This document shows positions 5,286 through 7,534 of a DNA stretch of 7,534 nucleotides, in pieces (the first letter of the stretch is position 1; every line of letters begins with the position of its first letter). Source of the DNA: Spirochaetaceae bacterium (GTDB taxonomy: Bacteria; Spirochaetota; Spirochaetia; Treponematales; Breznakiellaceae). The notes under the pieces were generated by a model. It was not told the origin of the DNA, did no database searches, and saw only the letters and a program-made list of their open reading frames with translations. The position numbers and the translations under genes were made by a program. The DNA is taken from contig JAIRSS010000222.1 of NCBI GenBank assembly GCA_031255315.1, forward strand, positions 1-7,534. Reading direction: 5' to 3'.

Positions 5286-6631
5286 TTCGTTCCACCGCCT
5301 CCGCCGTTCGTCGTTTCCGGTACGATTTCTTTTAAGATGAGCCGCTGTTCAGGAGGAGCGGTTTCGCCGTATTCCACCGCTTCCTCAAGCCGGGGCAGCG
5401 CCGACTCAAGACCCGCCTGGTCCCTGGCCCACACGCTCATAACCAGGTCCCCTGCGGCAACCGGGCTTCCCCGCTTTTTGTGGATCTGCACCCCCGCCGT
5501 GGGACTCACCGCGTCCTCTGTCCGGTTCCGCCCTACGCCAAGGTCCACCCCGGCGCAGCCCACCTTCCAGGCGTCTATCCGGCGTATGTACCCGGACGCG
5601 GCGGCCCTGACCTCCCCCCGGACCGGGGACCGGTAGACGCCCCTGAGTTCCAGGAATTTCTCCACATCCCCTCCCTGGCTCCTCACGTTATCCAGGAAGC
5701 GACGCAGGGGCTCCCCGCCCGCGAGACATTCCTCGCAAAGCCGCCGGCCCTCTTCCGGGTCCGCCGCTTTACCCCCCAGCACGGCCATCCGGGCCGCCAA
5801 CTCCAGGGTAACTTCCATGAGATCCGCCGATCCTTCAGGCGTCTTCCCTTCAAGGCAGTCAAGACATTCCTCAACCTCAAGGAAGTTCCCCACCATCGTT
5901 CCCAGCGGCTCGTCCATGCCGGTAAGGAGGGCGATGATCTGTTTCCCCATCGCCGCCCCGGTATCCACCAGGGAACGGGCCAGCTTCTCCCCGTCCTCGC
6001 TCCGCTTCATAAAGGCCCCGGATCCGTACTTGACATCGAGAACCAGGGCGTCCGCGCCTTCGGCGGCCTTCTTCGACAGAATGCTCGCCGTGATGAGGGG
6101 AATGGACTCCACCGTCCCGGTTACATCCCGCAGGGCGTAGAGCAGCCGGTCCGCCGGCACAATATCCCTGGTCTGCCCCGTCATGGCGAACCCGTCCTTC
6201 CTGATAATCCTTCGGAATTCCTCCACGGTAAGGTCCGTCCGGTATCCTGGAACCGCCTCCAGTTTGTCCAGGGTTCCCCCCGTATGCCCCAGGGCCCGTC
6301 CTGACATCATAGGGTCCCGTATCCCCAGGGAAGCCGCCAGGGGCGCGAGGATAAGGCTCGTCTTATCCCCCACGCCGCCGGTGGAATGTTTGTCCACAAA
6401 CGGCCCGTCAATCCCGGAAAGGTCAATCACCGTCCCGGACCGCAGCATTATCCGTGTCAGCGCCGCAGTTTCCGCCGGACTCATCCCCTGAAAGAACACC
6501 GCCATAGCCCAGGCCGATACCTGGTAATCCGGGATATTCCCCGCCACATACCCGCCGATCAAGAACTGAAGTTCTTCCGGGGAAAGCTCCTTCCCCGCCC
6601 GTTTATTCATGATGATGTCAACCGCTCTCAT
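5282..6631 (-). CDS. pdp: Pyrimidine-nucleoside (thymidine) phosphorylase
   Basis: The enzyme splits thymidine, uridine or deoxyuridine with phosphate into the free base and (deoxy)ribose-1-phosphate, in nucleoside salvage in the cytoplasm. At 449 residues it covers the family from end to end. It has the N-terminal MRAVDIIMNKRAGKEL, the phosphate-binding loop DKHSTGGVGDKTS (K81, S83, T84), the glycine-rich SGRALGHTGGTLDKLE, and the base-binding residues R168, S183 and K187 in LRDVTGTVESIPL and ILSKK. The C-terminal domain from about 340 has the usual small beta-rich fold. Start 6631 has GGAGG 4 bases upstream and fits the family N-terminus. An upstream ATG at 6676 overlaps the recO stop as TAATG and would add 15 residues that look unrelated. 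The tail TNGGGGGTK is low-complexity and lies over the recJ ribosome binding region. Sequence alone does not separate a broad pyrimidine enzyme (pdp) from a thymidine-specific one (deoA). Confidence 0.93.
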   Translation of the reverse strand: MRAVDIIMNKRAGKELSPEELQFLIGGYVAGNIPDYQVSAWAMAVFFQGMSPAETAALTRIMLRSGTVIDLSGIDGPFVDKHSTGGVGDKTSLILAPLAASLGIRDPMMSGRALGHTGGTLDKLEAVPGYRTDLTVEEFRRIIRKDGFAMTGQTRDIVPADRLLYALRDVTGTVESIPLITASILSKKAAEGADALVLDVKYGSGAFMKRSEDGEKLARSLVDTGAAMGKQIIALLTGMDEPLGTMVGNFLEVEECLDCLEGKTPEGSADLMEVTLELAARMAVLGGKAADPEEGRRLCEECLAGGEPLRRFLDNVRSQGGDVEKFLELRGVYRSPVRGEVRAAASGYIRRIDAWKVGCAGVDLGVGRNRTEDAVSPTAGVQIHKKRGSPVAAGDLVMSVWARDQAGLESALPRLEEAVEYGETAPPEQRLILKEIVPETTNGGGGGTK

Positions 6632-6635
6632 ATTT

Positions 6636-6640
6636 CCTCC
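6636..6640 (-). promoter_or_regulatory. Ribosome binding site deciding the pdp start
   Basis: On the minus strand GGAGG is followed by AAAT and ATG 6631. It favours the shorter, family-like N-terminus over the TAATG-coupled ATG at 6676. Both starts could be used. Confidence 0.65.
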
Positions 6641-6675
6641 ACCGTATTCGTCCGGATGCAGCGCCCCGGCCCGCA

Positions 6676-7485
6676 TTAAAATTCCCAGGTTGAAAGCCGC
6701 TTTCCCAGCGCTCCGGCCAGAACCGCCGCAACCAGGGCCTTCGCTTCCCGCTCCGCCGTCCTATCCAGGACGAGCCGCCCCGTCAGGGTCAGAGGCCGCC
6801 CCCGGCCCGCCGCGAGCCACCGCCTGACCCCGGGTCTCGCCGGCAGGTATCCAGAGGTTTCCCACGCCGCGTCCCCGGCCCGCCCCGGTCCCGCAGACAG
6901 ACCCGCGCAGGAAGGGCACAGGGCCGTCCCGTCCCGCGGGGAATACCATAGCGCCCCATCCCCTGAACCCGGAGCAGCGCCGGATCCTCCGCCGCACGCC
7001 GCGCACCGGTCAAGATCGGGCTGCTGGCCCAGGATTTCCGCCCAGTTCCACAAGAACCGGATGATCACCCGCCGGCAGACGGCTTCGTCTGCCGCATCCA
7101 GGGCGTCCAGGGCGCTTCCTGCCAGGGCGAGGGCCTCCGGCCAGCCGCCCCCCCCTCCCTGAGCCTCCAGAACCGTTTCCGCCACCGCTTGAGCCGCCAT
7201 AGCCCGCTCGTACAACTCCCGGATGCCCGGCCTCCATTCCTGAACGTCAAAGTCCGTTACCTTCATAAACGTCTTCGCCGGGTCCCGGTATATCCACAGG
7301 GTCCCCTGATGGTAGAGGGCTGCGTGGGCGCGGAGCTTGCTCTTGGGGCCGCCGAATACCGTGGCCCGGATCAGGCCCTCCTCGGCGGTGAGAAACGTAA
7401 TTTCCCGGTTGGATTCCCCCGAAGGCCGGACTCGAAGGACTAAGGCGGTATACGTGAAGTTCCTGGCCATGAGGTATGATACCAT
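6676..7485 (-). CDS. recO: DNA repair protein RecO
   Basis: RecO works with RecR (and RecF) to displace single-strand binding protein, load RecA at gaps and anneal complementary strands. The 269 residues show the family layout: an N-terminal OB fold at about 10-80 (TALVLRVRPSGESNREITFL, then FGGPKSKLR), a helical part at about 85-155, and a four-cysteine zinc site, C161-x2-C164 and C190-x2-C193. The C-terminus ends in GKRLSTWEF. Residues 110-114 are a glycine run written with eight consecutive G on the coding strand. It is the first gene of the cluster; its TAA overlaps an ATG of the pdp frame. The start is unsure: ATG 7485 gives MVSYLMARNF, while ATG 7470 gives MARNFTYTALVLR, which looks more like a native N-terminus. 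Neither has a good ribosome binding site. The spread of cysteines and the GPKSKLR segment make the call firm. Confidence 0.9.
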   Translation of the reverse strand: MVSYLMARNFTYTALVLRVRPSGESNREITFLTAEEGLIRATVFGGPKSKLRAHAALYHQGTLWIYRDPAKTFMKVTDFDVQEWRPGIRELYERAMAAQAVAETVLEAQGGGGGWPEALALAGSALDALDAADEAVCRRVIIRFLWNWAEILGQQPDLDRCAACGGGSGAAPGSGDGALWYSPRDGTALCPSCAGLSAGPGRAGDAAWETSGYLPARPGVRRWLAAGRGRPLTLTGRLVLDRTAEREAKALVAAVLAGALGKRLSTWEF

Positions 7486-7534
7486 ACCCTGAATAAAACA
7501 GAAAGGGAGGGGATTTCACGGGGCGTCATTCCGG
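7486..7534. other. Region upstream of recO, cut by the window edge
   Basis: Read on the minus strand this stretch leads into recO. It includes tgttttattcaggg just before ATG 7485 and a small inverted repeat, ggtat-g-atacc (7473-7483), across the two candidate starts. In-frame TGA codons near 7518-7529 could end a preceding gene, but too little is present to tell. No promoter can be named with confidence. Confidence 0.3.

Noticed and set aside
5480..6304. Plus-strand open frame of 274 residues
   Set aside because: It lies entirely opposite pdp, is Pro/Arg/His-rich as expected for the antisense of a GC-rich gene, and has no recognisable domain.
7148..7155. Eight-base G run in recO as a slippage switch
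   Set aside because: It is shorter than the recJ tract and sits in a region of GC-rich glycine codons where such a run arises easily.

Overview
The window looks like a chromosomal segment of a spirochaete, most likely a Treponema-like organism. The protein sequences of RecO, RecJ and bS21 and the density of decayed insertion sequences point that way, but this is a judgement from recognition, with no database search behind it. Base composition is split: the housekeeping genes on the minus strand are GC-rich, while the left end (about 1-180) and the gap at 1080-1200 are more AT-rich.

Left third (1-1670): an insertion-sequence graveyard with no intact gene. It holds, in order, the C-terminus of a probable IS200/IS605-type Y1 transposase with a hairpin and T-tract behind it; a DDE transposase pseudogene on the minus strand that has lost its middle, a second internal piece and its 3' end; two repeats that look like that element's outer end; and a 3' scrap of a probable IS30-family transposase in which the pseudogene's element seems to sit. 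From about 1170 to 1670 there is no credible gene, only a run of inverted repeats.

Right two thirds (1677-7485, all minus strand): a compact cluster read right to left as recO, pdp, recJ and an M23 peptidase gene, then rpsU after a 112-base gap. recO and pdp are joined by a TAATG stop/start or a 44-base gap depending on the start used, pdp and recJ overlap by ATGA, and recJ and the peptidase gene are 2 bases apart, so the first four are probably one transcript. RecO and RecJ both belong to the RecFOR recombination-repair pathway. Pdp salvages pyrimidine nucleosides, the peptidase remodels the cell wall, and bS21 is a small-subunit ribosomal protein.

The most interesting item is in RecJ. About 150 residues lie between its DHH motif III and motif IV, and they read like a degenerate DnaQ/DEDD-type 3'-5' exonuclease fold placed inside a 5'-3' exonuclease. 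The same gene carries a 10-base C tract that could slip. No CRISPR array, tRNA, rRNA or new defence system was found.
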